NCBI RefSeq assembly: GCF_007827795.1
Contig: NZ_VITI01000006.1
Coordinates: 186,001 to 250,000 of the forward strand
Direction of reading: 5' to 3'
Length of the DNA: 64,000 nt
From: Azospirillum brasilense
GTDB lineage: Bacteria > Pseudomonadota > Alphaproteobacteria > Azospirillales > Azospirillaceae
The notes below the pieces were generated by a model. It was not told the DNA's origin. It searched no databases and saw nothing but the letters and a program-made list of their open reading frames with translations. Shown here one piece after another: positions 43,298 to 54,388 of the stretch. The stretch's first letter is position 1. Each line of letters opens with the position of its first letter. The position numbers and the translations under genes were made by a program.

Positions 43298-43319
43298 GTC
43301 TGGTGTCGGCGTCCGGCGA

Positions 43320-43334
43320 TGTAATAAGATAACG
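43320..43334 (+). promoter_or_regulatory. Candidate Zur box overlapping the zur leader
   Basis: TGTAATAAGATAACG matches 12 of 15 positions of the palindromic TGTTATAACATAACA-type Zur site. It ends 2 nt before the zur start codon. Binding there would block initiation, consistent with autorepression of zur and the coupled CobW gene. Confidence 0.45.
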
Positions 43335-43336
43335 CC

Positions 43337-43839
43337 ATGACCGCCAACCCGCATCCCACCGCCGGCCCGCCCCCCGCTCATGGGCACGACCACGCGCATT
43401 GCATCGCCGACGCGCTGATGCGCGCCGACGCCCTGTGCGCGGAACGCGGCGCCCGGCTGACCGCGCTCCGCCGGCAGGTCCTGGAGCTGGTCTGGAACAG
43501 CCACAAGCCGCGCGGCGCCTACGCCATCTTGGAAGACCTCAGCCAGCGCGAGGGCAAGGCCACCGCCCCGCTGACCGTCTACCGGGCGCTGGAGTTCCTG
43601 GTGGAGCACGGGCTGGTCCACCGCATCGAATCGCTGAACGCCTACATCGGCTGCGCGGCGCCGGGAGCCGTCCATTCCGGGCAGTTCCTGGTGTGCGAGA
43701 CCTGCGGCAACGCCGTGGAGATTGACGACCCGCGCATCCGCGCCGCCATCGGCACCATCGCCGCCGAGCATGGTTTCCAGGTGAGCCGCCCCACCGTCGA
43801 GGTGCGCGGCACATGCACCGATTGCCAGGAGAAGACCCC

Positions 43840-43843
<4 letters not shown>
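43337..43843 (+). CDS. zur: Fur-family zinc uptake regulator Zur
   Basis: 168 residues. An N-terminal His-rich segment (HGHDHAHC) precedes the winged helix ([40 protein letters not shown]). Two CxxC pairs at 120-123 (CETC) and 160-163 (CTDC) form the structural zinc site. The pairing with a CobW-type zinc GTPase gene, and the missing Fur-type HHDH signature, point to Zur. No ribosome site is obvious before the ATG. Confidence 0.9.
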
Positions 43844-44991
<1,148 letters not shown>

Positions 44992-45000
44992 GGGACGTCA

Positions 45001-45106
45001 TTGCCCCTACCCCGGCCCTCCCCCGCTACACAGGGGAGGGAGATGTTCGCGAAGCGGCGGCAGTCCCCTCCCCTGCGAAAGCGGGGGAGGGTTAGGGTGG
45101 GGGCAA
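45001..45106. repeat. Palindromic intergenic repeat, copy E
   Basis: Outer arms TTGCCCCTACCC (45001-45012) and GGGTGGGGGCAA (45095-45106) pair with one wobble. Two inner CCCTCCCC...GGGGAGGG stems are present. It lies between the convergent stops of the CobW gene (44991) and the membrane protein gene (45116). Confidence 0.85.
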
Positions 45107-45115
45107 CCGCCCGCC

Positions 45116-46699
45116 TCACTTCACCTTGTAAAGCTGGAAGTACCGCCCCTCCTGCACCAGCGTCAGGTGCTCCGGCACCGGATTTGCGCGGCCCGGCTCG
45201 CTGAACAGCACATAAACGTAACCGAAGCGCCGGGGCCAGTCGGCCCAGTAATGGTTGTCGCGCAAGCCCGGCTGGCGCACCGCGTCGGCGACGTAGCCGA
45301 TGCGCGGCATGTAGGTGAAATCACCATCCAGGTCCGCATAGTCCGGCTTCAGCAACAGCACCTGCTTGCCCGGATGGGTGAAGGCGATGGGCACGAGGCT
45401 GGACCGCTCCATCAGCGCCAGCACCGGCGCGTGGTGCAGGCCGAAGGACAGGGCGCGGTCGTCGGTGAATTGGGTGGCGCGGAAGATCGACTTGTGCAGC
45501 GTCTCGTCGGCGTAGGTGGCGAGCACGGTGCTGCCCGGCTCGATCCGCTGCAGGGACTGGCGCACCTCCTCCAGCAGCGGGTCCACCTTGGCCAGCCCCA
45601 CCCCGGCGTCGGCGCTGCGCAGCAGCGACAGCGCGACCACCACCGATAGGAAGGCCACCCGCATGGTCGAGGTCGCCAGTTCCCACCGCACGAAGCCCAG
45701 CGCGACGAAGGCGATGCCGATGGGCAGGCGGCTGTCGGCGAACCAGGAGCCGAAGAGGACGAGCGGCATCGCCGCATAGACCACCAGCCCCAGCGCGATG
45801 GTGATGGCGCCGACCGGGTGCAGCCGCAGCGCCCCGCTCCACAGCCCCCAGGCGATGCCCAGCCCGACGGCGATGCCCGTCACATAGCCGACCGTGTCGG
45901 CGTAGCCGCCGAACAGGAAGTCGAAACCCATCAGCTTCGCCGTGCCGACCCACAGCACCGCGTCGGCGAAGCCCGACGACGGGCTCATCAGCAGAAGCGG
46001 CGGCACGATCAGGAAGGGCAGACCGAAGGCCAGCGCGTCCGGCAGCGCCCGCCGCGGGTCGCGCCAGCCGCCGCTCCGCCACAGCCGCCACCCCTCGAAG
46101 GCCAGCAGCGTCAGCCCGTAGAGCCCGAGCGCGAACAGGTGCGAGATGAACAGCAGCAGCACGACGCCGAGCGAGGCCAGCCCGCGCTGCCAGGGTGCCC
46201 GCTCCCGCATCACGATCCAGCCGGCGATTCCCCACAGCGCCAGCCCCAGCCCGAACAGGTAGTTGAACAGACCCATGTAGGTGGACAGGGTGTAGAGGAA
46301 CAGCCCGGCGGCCAGCGGCCCCAGCTCCACCCGGCCCCAGACGGCGCGGTAGAGCGCGATGGAGCCGGTCACAAGCACCAGATAGCTGGCGGTGACGAAC
46401 AGCCGGCTCGCCGTGTGCACCCCGATCAGCTTGGCCAGCGGCGGCACGACGATGTCCATCACCAGATTGGGAATGATCGCCCAGCGCACCATGTAGAATT
46501 GCGCCAGCGCCGGGTCCTGGTCCAGATGGGCCAGGGCGTACATGCGGGTGACGTGGTTGACGTAGTCGCCCAGCGCCGGAATCTCGAACATCCAGACAGG
46601 GATCGATGCCGCCACCAGGATCAGCAAGGCGGCGGGCCAGACATACACGGACTCGGCGCGGGACGCCGCCCGTCCGTCGAGGGTGAAATCCCTGAACAT
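45116..46699 (-). CDS. Multi-pass membrane protein, possible GT-C-type glycosyltransferase
   Basis: 527 residues with about ten to twelve membrane helices (for example VWPAALLILVAASIPVWMFE, LPFLIVPPLLLMSPSSGF) and a soluble C-terminal part of ~150 residues. An acidic FEIPALGDYVNHVTRMYALA segment after the first helix resembles the catalytic loop of GT-C enzymes. It starts 10 bp after the stop of a family 2 glycosyltransferase gene in the same orientation. A role in surface polysaccharide or protein glycosylation is inferred; no named family is certain. Confidence 0.75.
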   Translation of the reverse strand: MFRDFTLDGRAASRAESVYVWPAALLILVAASIPVWMFEIPALGDYVNHVTRMYALAHLDQDPALAQFYMVRWAIIPNLVMDIVVPPLAKLIGVHTASRLFVTASYLVLVTGSIALYRAVWGRVELGPLAAGLFLYTLSTYMGLFNYLFGLGLALWGIAGWIVMRERAPWQRGLASLGVVLLLFISHLFALGLYGLTLLAFEGWRLWRSGGWRDPRRALPDALAFGLPFLIVPPLLLMSPSSGFADAVLWVGTAKLMGFDFLFGGYADTVGYVTGIAVGLGIAWGLWSGALRLHPVGAITIALGLVVYAAMPLVLFGSWFADSRLPIGIAFVALGFVRWELATSTMRVAFLSVVVALSLLRSADAGVGLAKVDPLLEEVRQSLQRIEPGSTVLATYADETLHKSIFRATQFTDDRALSFGLHHAPVLALMERSSLVPIAFTHPGKQVLLLKPDYADLDGDFTYMPRIGYVADAVRQPGLRDNHYWADWPRRFGYVYVLFSEPGRANPVPEHLTLVQEGRYFQLYKVK

Positions 46700-46708
46700 G
46701 CGGCCCCC

Positions 46709-47725
46709 TCAGACGCTTTTCGGGAAGGACCGGGGCGGAGCGGCGGGCGCCGCGGCCGTGGGAGACGCCTGCAAGTCCTCCGGATAGCGGTTGAGCAGGC
46801 CGGCCCGGTAATGGGTCCAGAAGCCGCGCAGCCCCTTCACGTCGGCGCGCCGGTGCAGCAGATAGTAGAGCGTGTATTTGACCATCATGCGGGCGATGGA
46901 CTTGCGCTCGTAGGTGGCGTGGATGTAGCCCATGTTCCGGAAGAAATAGGGGGCGCGGTTCTCCGGCATCTCCTCGATGGTGCCGAGAAAGCCGCCGGCC
47001 AGCGGGCGCTGGGTGCGGCGGTTGCGCGGGTGGACGTGCAGGGCGTGCACCGCCGTCCCGTCGCGCAGCCCGGCGCGGCGGGCGCGCAGCGTGAACTCCC
47101 ACTCGTCGCCCCAGATGAACATCTCGCGCTTGATGTTGCCGATCCGCTCGAACACGCGCCGGCGCAGCAGGGTCCCGTTGAACAGCGCGATGGCGCCCGG
47201 CACGATGCCGTCCTGCGCCGCCGCGGCGAAGGCGTCGGCCTTGGTGAAGCCCTGCATGGTGAAGGCCAGATCGCCGCGGTCCTCCGCCGCGACCACGGTC
47301 GGCCCGACGAGGTCGAGGTCGTGCCGCTCCCCCTGGCGCAGCAGTTCGGCCAGCGCGCCGGGCGCCGGAATGCCGTCGTCGTCGGTGCTCCAGATCCAGC
47401 GGGCGCCCAGCTCCAGCGCCGTGGCGAAGGCGGTGTGATAGGCGCCGGCGGAGCCGATGTTGGCCTGCCGGACCACCAGAAGTTCCGGCATCACCGCCCG
47501 CTGCTCGGCCAGCCACTCCGCGGTGCCGTCGCTGGAGCCGTTGTCCACCACGACGATGCGGTCGGGCCGCGGCTCCTGCCCATGGATGGCCGCCAGACAG
47601 GTCTTCAGCAGGGCCAGACGGTTGTGGGTGACCACCACCGCGACGACCGGAGTCTCCCAGGGCGTTTCCCGGGGCCGTTCCTGGGCTCCGGTGTCCAGCG
47701 TCCGGGGCGTCTGGGCTTCTGACAT
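46709..47725 (-). CDS. Family 2 glycosyltransferase
   Basis: 338 residues with the GT-A fold: VVAVVVTHNRLALLKTCLAA, IVVVDNGSSDGTAEWLAEQ and the metal-binding WIWSTDDDGIPAPGALAELL. FIWGDEWEFTLRARRAGLRD is the acceptor/base region. It resembles rhamnosyl- and galactofuranosyltransferases. The start at 47725 was chosen from MSEAQTPRTLD with an AAGGACGG sequence upstream; the frame remains open for 47 codons before it. Confidence 0.9.
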   Translation of the reverse strand: MSEAQTPRTLDTGAQERPRETPWETPVVAVVVTHNRLALLKTCLAAIHGQEPRPDRIVVVDNGSSDGTAEWLAEQRAVMPELLVVRQANIGSAGAYHTAFATALELGARWIWSTDDDGIPAPGALAELLRQGERHDLDLVGPTVVAAEDRGDLAFTMQGFTKADAFAAAAQDGIVPGAIALFNGTLLRRRVFERIGNIKREMFIWGDEWEFTLRARRAGLRDGTAVHALHVHPRNRRTQRPLAGGFLGTIEEMPENRAPYFFRNMGYIHATYERKSIARMMVKYTLYYLLHRRADVKGLRGFWTHYRAGLLNRYPEDLQASPTAAAPAAPPRSFPKSV

Positions 47726-47884
47726 GCGGTTTCCGTCCTTCGTGTGTGCCTTGGGGCGTCTGTGCCATGGGGCCTTGGGGCCGTGCCTCGAAGAGGCCAC
47801 CCCAAGTTTTTTGCTTTGCGAAGAGAGGGCAATGCCCCGGACGGAGAGGGGCGGCACCATTCGCATAGCCCATAAGGAGAAAAA

Positions 47885-49171
47885 TCAGCTCAGACGCATC
47901 CAGCCGGTGCCCCACAACCACAAAACGGCGAATCCCATCGACAAAAGGGTCATCGGGATGCCGCAACGGGCGTGCTCCACAAAGCCGAGCCGGACGCCGG
48001 AGGCCGCCGCCCGCTCCACCACGATGATGTTGGCGAGGCTGCCGGGGATCAGCAGGTTGCCGGCCAGCGTGGACAGGATCGCCAGACCGTAGAGCGCCCC
48101 CTCCGGCGGCGACGGCCAAGCGGCGAGCAGCAGGATCACCGCCGGCACGTTGCCGATGCTGTTGCTCGCCGCCAGCGCAAGCGGGGTCATCACCGCCAGC
48201 CGGTCGGGCAGCCAGCCGGCGGCCTCCATCCCCGACACGAACTCCGCGGGCAGGCCGGTCAGCTTCAGCGCGTGGTTGATGGCGAACAGCGCGGCGAAGA
48301 GGACCAGCAGATGCCAGTCCACCATGCCCAGCATCCCGCGCGAGGCCAGCCGCCGGCTGATCAGCATCGCCCCGGCGACCAGCAGCACGCCGATCTCGTG
48401 CGGCAGGTCGGTGGTGAACAGGCCGAGAAGCACCAGGGTGGCCACCAGCGCCTTGCCGAACTGCGCCCGGTCCAAGGCCACCGGCTCCGCCCCGCCCTCT
48501 CCCGCAGCGCCCTCGCCCATCACACCGTCGTCCGGCTCGCCGAAGCGGCCCCTCCAGGCGAGCCACACCACGGCGTAGACCACCAGCAGGCCGACCAGAG
48601 CCGGCACCCCGCAGACCGCCAGGAAGCGCCAGAAGTCCAGATGTCCCATCTGGCCGATCAGGATGTTCTGCGGGTTGCCGATCACCGTCGCCGCAGACCC
48701 GGCGTTCGCCGCTCCGGCCAGGCCGATCAGGTAGGGCCGCGGGTCCAGCCGGCGGGCCAGCAGACCGACGCAGAGCATCGGCGTCATGGCGAAGACCACC
48801 ACGTCGTTGGCGAGGATCGCCGACAGGCCGCCGCCCACCGCCACCGTCACCGCCAGCAGCCGGGCCGGAGAGCGCGCCGCCTGGGCCACCCGCAGGGCGC
48901 ACCAGTCGTAGAAGCCGCTGGCCGCGTACTGGGCGGACAGCACCATCAGCCCGAACAGGATGAACAGGGTCGGGAAGTCGATCGCTTCCGTCACCTGCCC
49001 CGATTCCAGCGCCCCGATGGCGAGCAGAAGAATGGCCGCGACAAGGGCGATGCCGGTGCGGTCGATGCGCAGGCCGGGAAAGCGCCCCAGCGCCATGCCG
49101 ACATAGGTGACGACGAACAGCGCGACGACCGTCAGCGTCATGGGCGGGACGGTCAGGGGAAGAGCGGGCAT
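47885..49171 (-). CDS. SLC13/ArsB-superfamily anion permease
   Basis: 428 residues with about eleven membrane helices of the ion transporter superfamily. Conserved blocks are DFPTLFILFGLMVLSAQYAA, AILANDVVVFAMTPML, AANAGSAATVIGNPQNILIG and NSIGNVPAVILLLAAW, the two repeat motifs that bind substrate and ions. Substrate could be dicarboxylate, sulfate, arsenite or Na+; the SNT-type motifs do not decide. No arsenic genes are nearby. Confidence 0.87.
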   Translation of the reverse strand: MPALPLTVPPMTLTVVALFVVTYVGMALGRFPGLRIDRTGIALVAAILLLAIGALESGQVTEAIDFPTLFILFGLMVLSAQYAASGFYDWCALRVAQAARSPARLLAVTVAVGGGLSAILANDVVVFAMTPMLCVGLLARRLDPRPYLIGLAGAANAGSAATVIGNPQNILIGQMGHLDFWRFLAVCGVPALVGLLVVYAVVWLAWRGRFGEPDDGVMGEGAAGEGGAEPVALDRAQFGKALVATLVLLGLFTTDLPHEIGVLLVAGAMLISRRLASRGMLGMVDWHLLVLFAALFAINHALKLTGLPAEFVSGMEAAGWLPDRLAVMTPLALAASNSIGNVPAVILLLAAWPSPPEGALYGLAILSTLAGNLLIPGSLANIIVVERAAASGVRLGFVEHARCGIPMTLLSMGFAVLWLWGTGWMRLS

Positions 49172-49253
49172 GGAGGGGGGATTCGCTGCGGGATGGAGGG
49201 AGCCCCTCTATAACGGCCCGGCACAGGGTCAGGCCATAGGCGCCAAGCCGAGG

Positions 49254-50078
49254 TCAGGCCAGCGTGACCGTCATCCCTTCCCGCGCGGCGAAGCAGTCGG
49301 GAAACACCGCCTGGGCCGCCGCCTCGATGGCGGTCATGGCCGCGTCGTCGTGGTCGGGGTCGTGGTGGAACAACACCAGTTGCTTGACCCCGGCGGCCTG
49401 CGCCAGCCGGACCCCCTCGGTCCAGGTGGAGTGGCCCCAACCGATTCGGTTCTGCCATTCCTCGTCCGTGTAGGTGCTGTCGTAGAGCACGAGGTCGGCG
49501 CCGTCGATCAGGTCGAGGATGTTGCGGTCGGGATGGCCGGACACATGCTCCGTGTCGGTCACGTAGGCGAAGGATCTGCCCAGATGCTCGATGCGGTAGC
49601 CGGTGGCGCCGTCCGGATGGTTCAGCAGCGCCGTGCGGACCTGCACCCCCTCGCCCAGCGCGAACTGGTCGCCGGCCGTGATCTCGTCGAACACGATGTT
49701 GCTTCCCATGGTGCGCATCGGCACCGGGAACAGGGGACGCTCCATCTGCCGGGCCATGGCCGCTTCGATGCCCGGATTGCCTTTCAGATGGCCGGAGACG
49801 ATGCGCAGGTGGAAGCCCTTGCTGTAGGCCGGGGCGAAGAAGGGAAAGCCGCAGATGTGGTCGAGATGGGTGTGGCTCATCAGCAGGGTCGCCTCGGCGG
49901 CACCCTCGTTCAACAGGCGCTTTCCGAGCATGCGGATGCCGGTGCCGGCGTCGATGACGATGCGCTGGCCGCCCGCCTGCACCTCCACGCAACTCGTGTT
50001 GCCGCCGAAGCCCATATGGGACGGCAGCGGGCAAGGGACCGTGCCCCGAACCCCCCAGAAGGTCACCGAAAAGCCCAT
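49254..50078 (-). CDS. MBL-fold metallo-hydrolase
   Basis: 274 residues. The first motif is SHTHLDHICGFPFF (HxHxDH), preceded by GGNTSCVEVQAGGQRIVIDA. Downstream metal ligands are in YVTDTEHVSGHPD, LVLYDSTYTDEEW and LVLFHHDPDHDDAAM. The family includes soluble phosphodiesterases and cyclic-nucleotide-type hydrolases often linked to sensory systems. No signal peptide is seen. Confidence 0.88.
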   Translation of the reverse strand: MGFSVTFWGVRGTVPCPLPSHMGFGGNTSCVEVQAGGQRIVIDAGTGIRMLGKRLLNEGAAEATLLMSHTHLDHICGFPFFAPAYSKGFHLRIVSGHLKGNPGIEAAMARQMERPLFPVPMRTMGSNIVFDEITAGDQFALGEGVQVRTALLNHPDGATGYRIEHLGRSFAYVTDTEHVSGHPDRNILDLIDGADLVLYDSTYTDEEWQNRIGWGHSTWTEGVRLAQAAGVKQLVLFHHDPDHDDAAMTAIEAAAQAVFPDCFAAREGMTVTLA

Positions 50079-50267
50079 ACCGACCTCGAGACACCGATCT
50101 CCGGACCACCGCGCCGCACCAAGCCTGCGGGCGGGGACCGTTAAGACGGCATTTTAGCATGGTTTTCGGTTTACGCGGTGACGACCGTCACAGCCCCGCC
50201 GGTTCCAAAGAGGGAGCCCGCCCCCTTCCGGATTGGACCAAGATTGGACCCAGTCGACGCCCCTGGG

Positions 50268-50501
50268 TCAGCTGGTCCACAGGATGCCTTCGATGAAGCG
50301 TTCGCAGGACCGGCGGTGGAAGCATCCCGTGCAGCCCGCGTCGGGGCAGTCCAGCCCGGCCTTCAGAACGGTCAGCCCATCCACCAGCCGGTCCTTCGTG
50401 GCCTGATCGATGACGTCCGCCACAAGCACGTCGCGGATCGCCTCCGCGACGAGGTCGTCTTCCTGTTCCGGTACGGTCACGATTTGCCTGAGAGCCTGCA
50501 T
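50268..50501 (-). CDS. Small four-cysteine protein, unknown function
   Basis: 77 residues. The N-terminal half is helical and acidic (MQALRQIVTVPEQEDDLVAE). The C-terminal half has CPDAGCTGCFHRRSC (Cys 52, 57, 60, 66), a plausible metal-binding C-x4-C-x2-C-x5-C set. The start at 50501 has AAAGG 8 nt upstream. It lies 99 bp downstream of a soluble MCP gene. No family is recognised. Confidence 0.65.
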   Translation of the reverse strand: MQALRQIVTVPEQEDDLVAEAIRDVLVADVIDQATKDRLVDGLTVLKAGLDCPDAGCTGCFHRRSCERFIEGILWTS

Positions 50502-50600
50502 GCGAAACACCTTTCCGTGGTCCAACTGCACCACAGGGGTGTTTCGCCAACATTTCAGGCAGCGCCCTCAAAAGATTCGAATTGCTGCAATACGACACGT

Positions 50601-51635
50601 CTATTCGCAAGAGCCGACCGAATCCTGGACGATCACTCCAAACCAGCCGAGCCCCTTGTAGGTTTCATAGCCCGGCGTCACGGCGAAACCGACGACGCGT
50701 CCCTGCTCGTCGGAATAGCTGCCGTGCCCGTGGCCGCCGGTGCGCAAGGGGTAGCTTTCCGTCAGGACACCCCTGCGGTCGGAGGCGGCGATCACGCGGT
50801 GACGGCTGTCCACCAGAAGGCAGCGGGTCCGGGAGCGCTCCTCGTCGGTCAGGCGGACGGAGTCGACCACGCCCTGGGATTGGGTCTGCCAGTCGAAGAA
50901 GACCCCCAACACGCCGATGACGGGGCCGCTCTCCTCGCCGCCGGCCCGGATGGCCGTGGCGTAGGTGGCGACGGTCGCGCGGTCCAGCAGATCGTTGGCG
51001 CCGATGTCGGCCACCGCGAATTCGGTTCCGCTGCGGGTTGCCATCGCCTCGCGGAACCAGGATTCGGACGCGACCGAGCTGCCCACGGCGCGGCGGTAGC
51101 GGTCGGGCCGTCCGGTCGCCAGAACCACGCCCCTGGCATCGACGACCCAGAGGTCGAGATAGACCGTGTAGGCGCACAGAATGACGCCCAGCCGCTGCGC
51201 CGCGTGGCGCCGGTTGGCCTCGGACGGATCGGCGGCGCAATCCACCACGGCGCTGTCGGTGGCCCACCACCGCACATCGCAGGACCGCTCGTACAAATTG
51301 CGGTCCATGATGTCGATCATGTTGAGCGCCAGATCGGCGAGCCGTCCGCCACGCAACTGCGAAACCAAACGGTTGCCCAGCGTGTTCAACTCGTCGGTCT
51401 GCACCGCCATCTGGGCGCGCAGTTCCCCGCCGATGCCGGTGATCCGCTCCGAGATGGCCTTCACCTCCTGGGCCACCACGGCGAAGCCGCGTCCGGCCTC
51501 CCCGGCGCGCATCGCCTCGATCAGGGCGTTGAGCGCCAGGATCTTGGTCGTGTTCGTAACGGCCTGGATCTCGTCCATCTTGCGCGTGGCAAGATCGGAC
51601 ACGGCGCGCGACAACGCCACGATACGCTCGGGCAT
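50601..51635 (-). CDS. Soluble MCP-like protein with N-terminal signalling tip and C-terminal cache-like domain
   Basis: 344 residues without membrane segments. The N-terminal ~75 residues contain an MCP hairpin tip (NTTKILALNALIEAMRAGEA then [20 protein letters not shown]), which contacts CheA/CheW in receptors. The rest resembles a double-cache sensor (LDLWVVDARGVVLATGRPD, SSVASESWFREAMA, VFFDWQTQSQGVVDSVRL). The order is the reverse of normal chemoreceptors and the coiled coil is very short. The start at 51635 (MPERIVALSRAV) has GGAGG 8 nt upstream; the ATG two codons earlier is too close to that site. Confidence 0.82.
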   Translation of the reverse strand: MPERIVALSRAVSDLATRKMDEIQAVTNTTKILALNALIEAMRAGEAGRGFAVVAQEVKAISERITGIGGELRAQMAVQTDELNTLGNRLVSQLRGGRLADLALNMIDIMDRNLYERSCDVRWWATDSAVVDCAADPSEANRRHAAQRLGVILCAYTVYLDLWVVDARGVVLATGRPDRYRRAVGSSVASESWFREAMATRSGTEFAVADIGANDLLDRATVATYATAIRAGGEESGPVIGVLGVFFDWQTQSQGVVDSVRLTDEERSRTRCLLVDSRHRVIAASDRRGVLTESYPLRTGGHGHGSYSDEQGRVVGFAVTPGYETYKGLGWFGVIVQDSVGSCE

Positions 51636-51864
51636 GAACATCACCTCCAAGGATTATCGGTGACGACCCCCAAGGACGACCGAACGGCCGGTCGTCGGCT
51701 CATTCAATCATCCGCAACCCACCCGAGCCGCATTGAATCGACGCAATCACAAATCCGCAACACGGAATGCCGACCGGAATCGCGCCGCCCCCTGCGGCGC
51801 AATGTCATCCACCGGTATGCAAACCGGCAATGTGCGGATGCGGGACGGTTCAGACCTTGCAGGC

Positions 51865-53256
51865 TCAGACCTTGTAGGCCAGACGCAGGCCACCCCAATG
51901 GCGTCCCCGCACCGTGATCGGGGCGGACACGTCCTTCATCAGGGCGTATTGGCCACCCCCCATGTCGCGCCGGTAGGTCTGGAGCAGGAACGGCTTGGTG
52001 CTGCGCCCCGCGGCCAGACCGACGCGGTCGTTGAAGATGCGGCGGTTGCGGCAGTTGGCCGCGTTCCACGTCGGATCGGCCCCCTGGGGCTGGCTGAACC
52101 TGCGGTTGTGGGTCGGCAGGTAACCGTTGGAATCGACCGCCACGCAGAAGACGATGCGCTCGCTTTGCCCCAGCAGCGAATCGATCACCCTCGGCAGCAT
52201 GCGGTCGCAGAACTCCGTGAAGCGGGTCATGTGCTGCTGCGGGTTGGAACCGGGGATAGGCTGGTAATTGCTGTCGAACAGGTCGCCGTCGCGAACCTCG
52301 CCGCGCGACAGCGCATCCTCGAAATCGGCGGAGATGCGCGACGCGGCGTCGCAAACCAGCCGGATGAAGGGGGTGTCCACCGTCTCCACGTCCAATTCGG
52401 CGGTGATGCCGATCAGCCGTTCGCTCATGCCGACCAGCGTGTTCACGCGGTCGCGCGCCTGGGCCAGATTGTCGCTGGACAGCTGCACGCCGACCGCGAG
52501 GTCGTCGATCTCGTGCTGAAGCTCTTCGCAATTGGCGCCGATCTCGGAGGAGGCCGCGTCGATCTTGTCGGTCTCGCCGTTCAGTTCCGACATGGCGCGG
52601 CCAACGGTCTCGATGACGGTGCCGATGGCGGTGGTGCCCTCGCTCACCGCGCGGGCCTTGCTGGCGCTGGACGCGCTTTCGGCCATCAGGCGCTGGGCCT
52701 GGTCGTTGAGGTATTTCAGCGTGGCGTCGATCTCCGTCGTCGCCTCGCTGGTCTTCTTGGACAGGGCCTTCACCTCGTTCGCCACCACGGCGAAGCCGCG
52801 CCCGGCCTCGCCGGCGCGGGCCGCCTCGATGGTCGCGTTGAGCGCCAGCAGGTTGGTCTGCTTGGCGATGACGAAGATTTCCTTGGCGACCCGGCCCACG
52901 CGGTCCAGCGCCTCCTGAAGGCCGGCGATCTGCCCCTCGATGCCCCCCACCGCGGCCACAAGGGCATGGATGTCGTTCATCGACCGCTGCACCCGGTCGT
53001 GGGAGGATTCGACCTCCTGCCGGGCCTGCTCGGTCACGGATCGCGCCACGGTCGCGGCGGCGGAGATGCGTTGCGTGCTCTCCGACATCTTGTTCCCGGT
53101 GCCGCGCAGTTGCGCGAAAACGTTGGCCTGATGGCCGAGGCGGCCGTTGACCTCCTCCACATGGCCCGCGATGTCCGCGATCTCGATGCCGAGATTGCCC
53201 GCTTCAGTGGCAATGTCCGCGATCAGATGAGAGCGGCCGCCGAACGCACTGTCCAT
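51865..53256 (-). CDS. Cytoplasmic methyl-accepting chemotaxis protein
   Basis: 463 residues, no membrane helices. A long coiled coil precedes the MCP tip [20 protein letters not shown] then [18 protein letters not shown] (~130-170). The C-terminal ~170 residues ([54 protein letters not shown]) form a sensor-like region found in several alphaproteobacterial soluble receptors. It should feed a cytoplasmic chemosensory array. The upstream region (53257-53418) is AT-rich. Confidence 0.9.
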   Translation of the reverse strand: MDSAFGGRSHLIADIATEAGNLGIEIADIAGHVEEVNGRLGHQANVFAQLRGTGNKMSESTQRISAAATVARSVTEQARQEVESSHDRVQRSMNDIHALVAAVGGIEGQIAGLQEALDRVGRVAKEIFVIAKQTNLLALNATIEAARAGEAGRGFAVVANEVKALSKKTSEATTEIDATLKYLNDQAQRLMAESASSASKARAVSEGTTAIGTVIETVGRAMSELNGETDKIDAASSEIGANCEELQHEIDDLAVGVQLSSDNLAQARDRVNTLVGMSERLIGITAELDVETVDTPFIRLVCDAASRISADFEDALSRGEVRDGDLFDSNYQPIPGSNPQQHMTRFTEFCDRMLPRVIDSLLGQSERIVFCVAVDSNGYLPTHNRRFSQPQGADPTWNAANCRNRRIFNDRVGLAAGRSTKPFLLQTYRRDMGGGQYALMKDVSAPITVRGRHWGGLRLAYKV

Positions 53257-53418
53257 TTTTCCGCCATCCGTTTCACAAGAATACGCAGAGCGCTAAAATC
53301 CAATGCAATTATTACCGAACCCTTACAATTGCGCAACGGAGGAAGGGTCATTCCAAAGGGCAATATGCTCAATTATTGCGCGCCGGTAACCCGTTCGCAA
53401 CCGAAGGCGGAGAAAGCG

Positions 53419-54354
53419 TCAACCCACACCGTCCTCGCCGGCGCTTCCATCGGCGATGCGTTGATCCAGCCGCTCATCCTGCAAGCCGGCGGGCTCCTGA
53501 TGGATCATCACCTCGGCGTTGGCGAAGACGTCCCGCAGACGCGCCTCCACCCGGTCGGTGATGTCATGCGCCCTGGCGACCGTCAGCGTCGGATCGAGTT
53601 CCAGGTGAAGCTCGATGAAGGCGCCGACGCCGGAGCTGCGGGTCCTCAGATCGTGCATCCCCGCAACGTCCGGCTGCGCCATCACCAGCGCCGCGATGCG
53701 CTCCCGCTCCTCCGCCGGCAGTTCCCGGTCCATCAGGACGTTCAGCGCCTCCTTCGCGACCTTGCGGGCGCCGTAGAGCAGAAAGGCCGCGATGCCCAGA
53801 CCGAACAGCGGATCGAAGGCATTGATCCCCGTCCATCCGGTCAGCAGGATCGCCAGGATGACCGCGGCGTTCATCAGCAGGTCGCCGGAGTAGTGCAGCC
53901 GGTCCGCCCCCACCGCAACCGAGCCGGTGGCCGTCACCACATGGCGCTGGAAGGTGATCAGGCCGGCGGTCAGCAGGATGGACAGCAGCATCACGGCGAT
54001 GCCCACCGCCCCCTCGCCCACCGGCTGCGGGGTGACGAGGCGCCGCACCGCCTCGATGGTCAGGAACAGGGCGGAGCCGCCGATGAAGGCGGCCTGGGCC
54101 AGCGCGGCCAGCGCCTCCGCCTTGCCATGGCCGAAGCGGTGCGCCTCGTCCGGCGGGCGCAACGCCGTCCGCACCCCCAGCAGCGTCACCACCGAGGCCA
54201 TCATGTCCGTGCTGGAATCGATCAGCGACGACAGGATGCTGACCGAGTCGGTCGCCAGATAGGCCGCCAGCTTCGCCAGGATCAGCGTGAGCGACACCGA
54301 CACGCTGGCGTAGGTGGCGTGTCGGCGCAGCCGGTGCGAACGCGCTTCGCTCAT
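53419..54354 (-). CDS. Cation diffusion facilitator (FieF-like metal exporter)
   Basis: 311 residues. Six membrane helices carry the metal site motifs SLIDSSTDMMASVVTLLGV (with D-x3-D) and DRLHYSGDLLMNAAVILAIL (H-x3-D), the FieF pattern for Fe/Zn export. The histidine-bearing loop RFGHGKAEALAALAQA is typical of the family. The C-terminal cytoplasmic ferredoxin-like domain ends in EVMIHQEPAG. pdxH lies 34 bp upstream in the same orientation. Confidence 0.93.
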   Translation of the reverse strand: MSEARSHRLRRHATYASVSVSLTLILAKLAAYLATDSVSILSSLIDSSTDMMASVVTLLGVRTALRPPDEAHRFGHGKAEALAALAQAAFIGGSALFLTIEAVRRLVTPQPVGEGAVGIAVMLLSILLTAGLITFQRHVVTATGSVAVGADRLHYSGDLLMNAAVILAILLTGWTGINAFDPLFGLGIAAFLLYGARKVAKEALNVLMDRELPAEERERIAALVMAQPDVAGMHDLRTRSSGVGAFIELHLELDPTLTVARAHDITDRVEARLRDVFANAEVMIHQEPAGLQDERLDQRIADGSAGEDGVG

Positions 54355-54388
54355 GAGCGTCTTCTTATGTGATGACGACACCGGTCCT

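Noticed and set aside
45321..48902. A 1193-codon open frame on the minus strand across three genes
   Set aside because: It runs out of frame through the membrane protein, glycosyltransferase and permease genes, all of which have clear family motifs in another frame.
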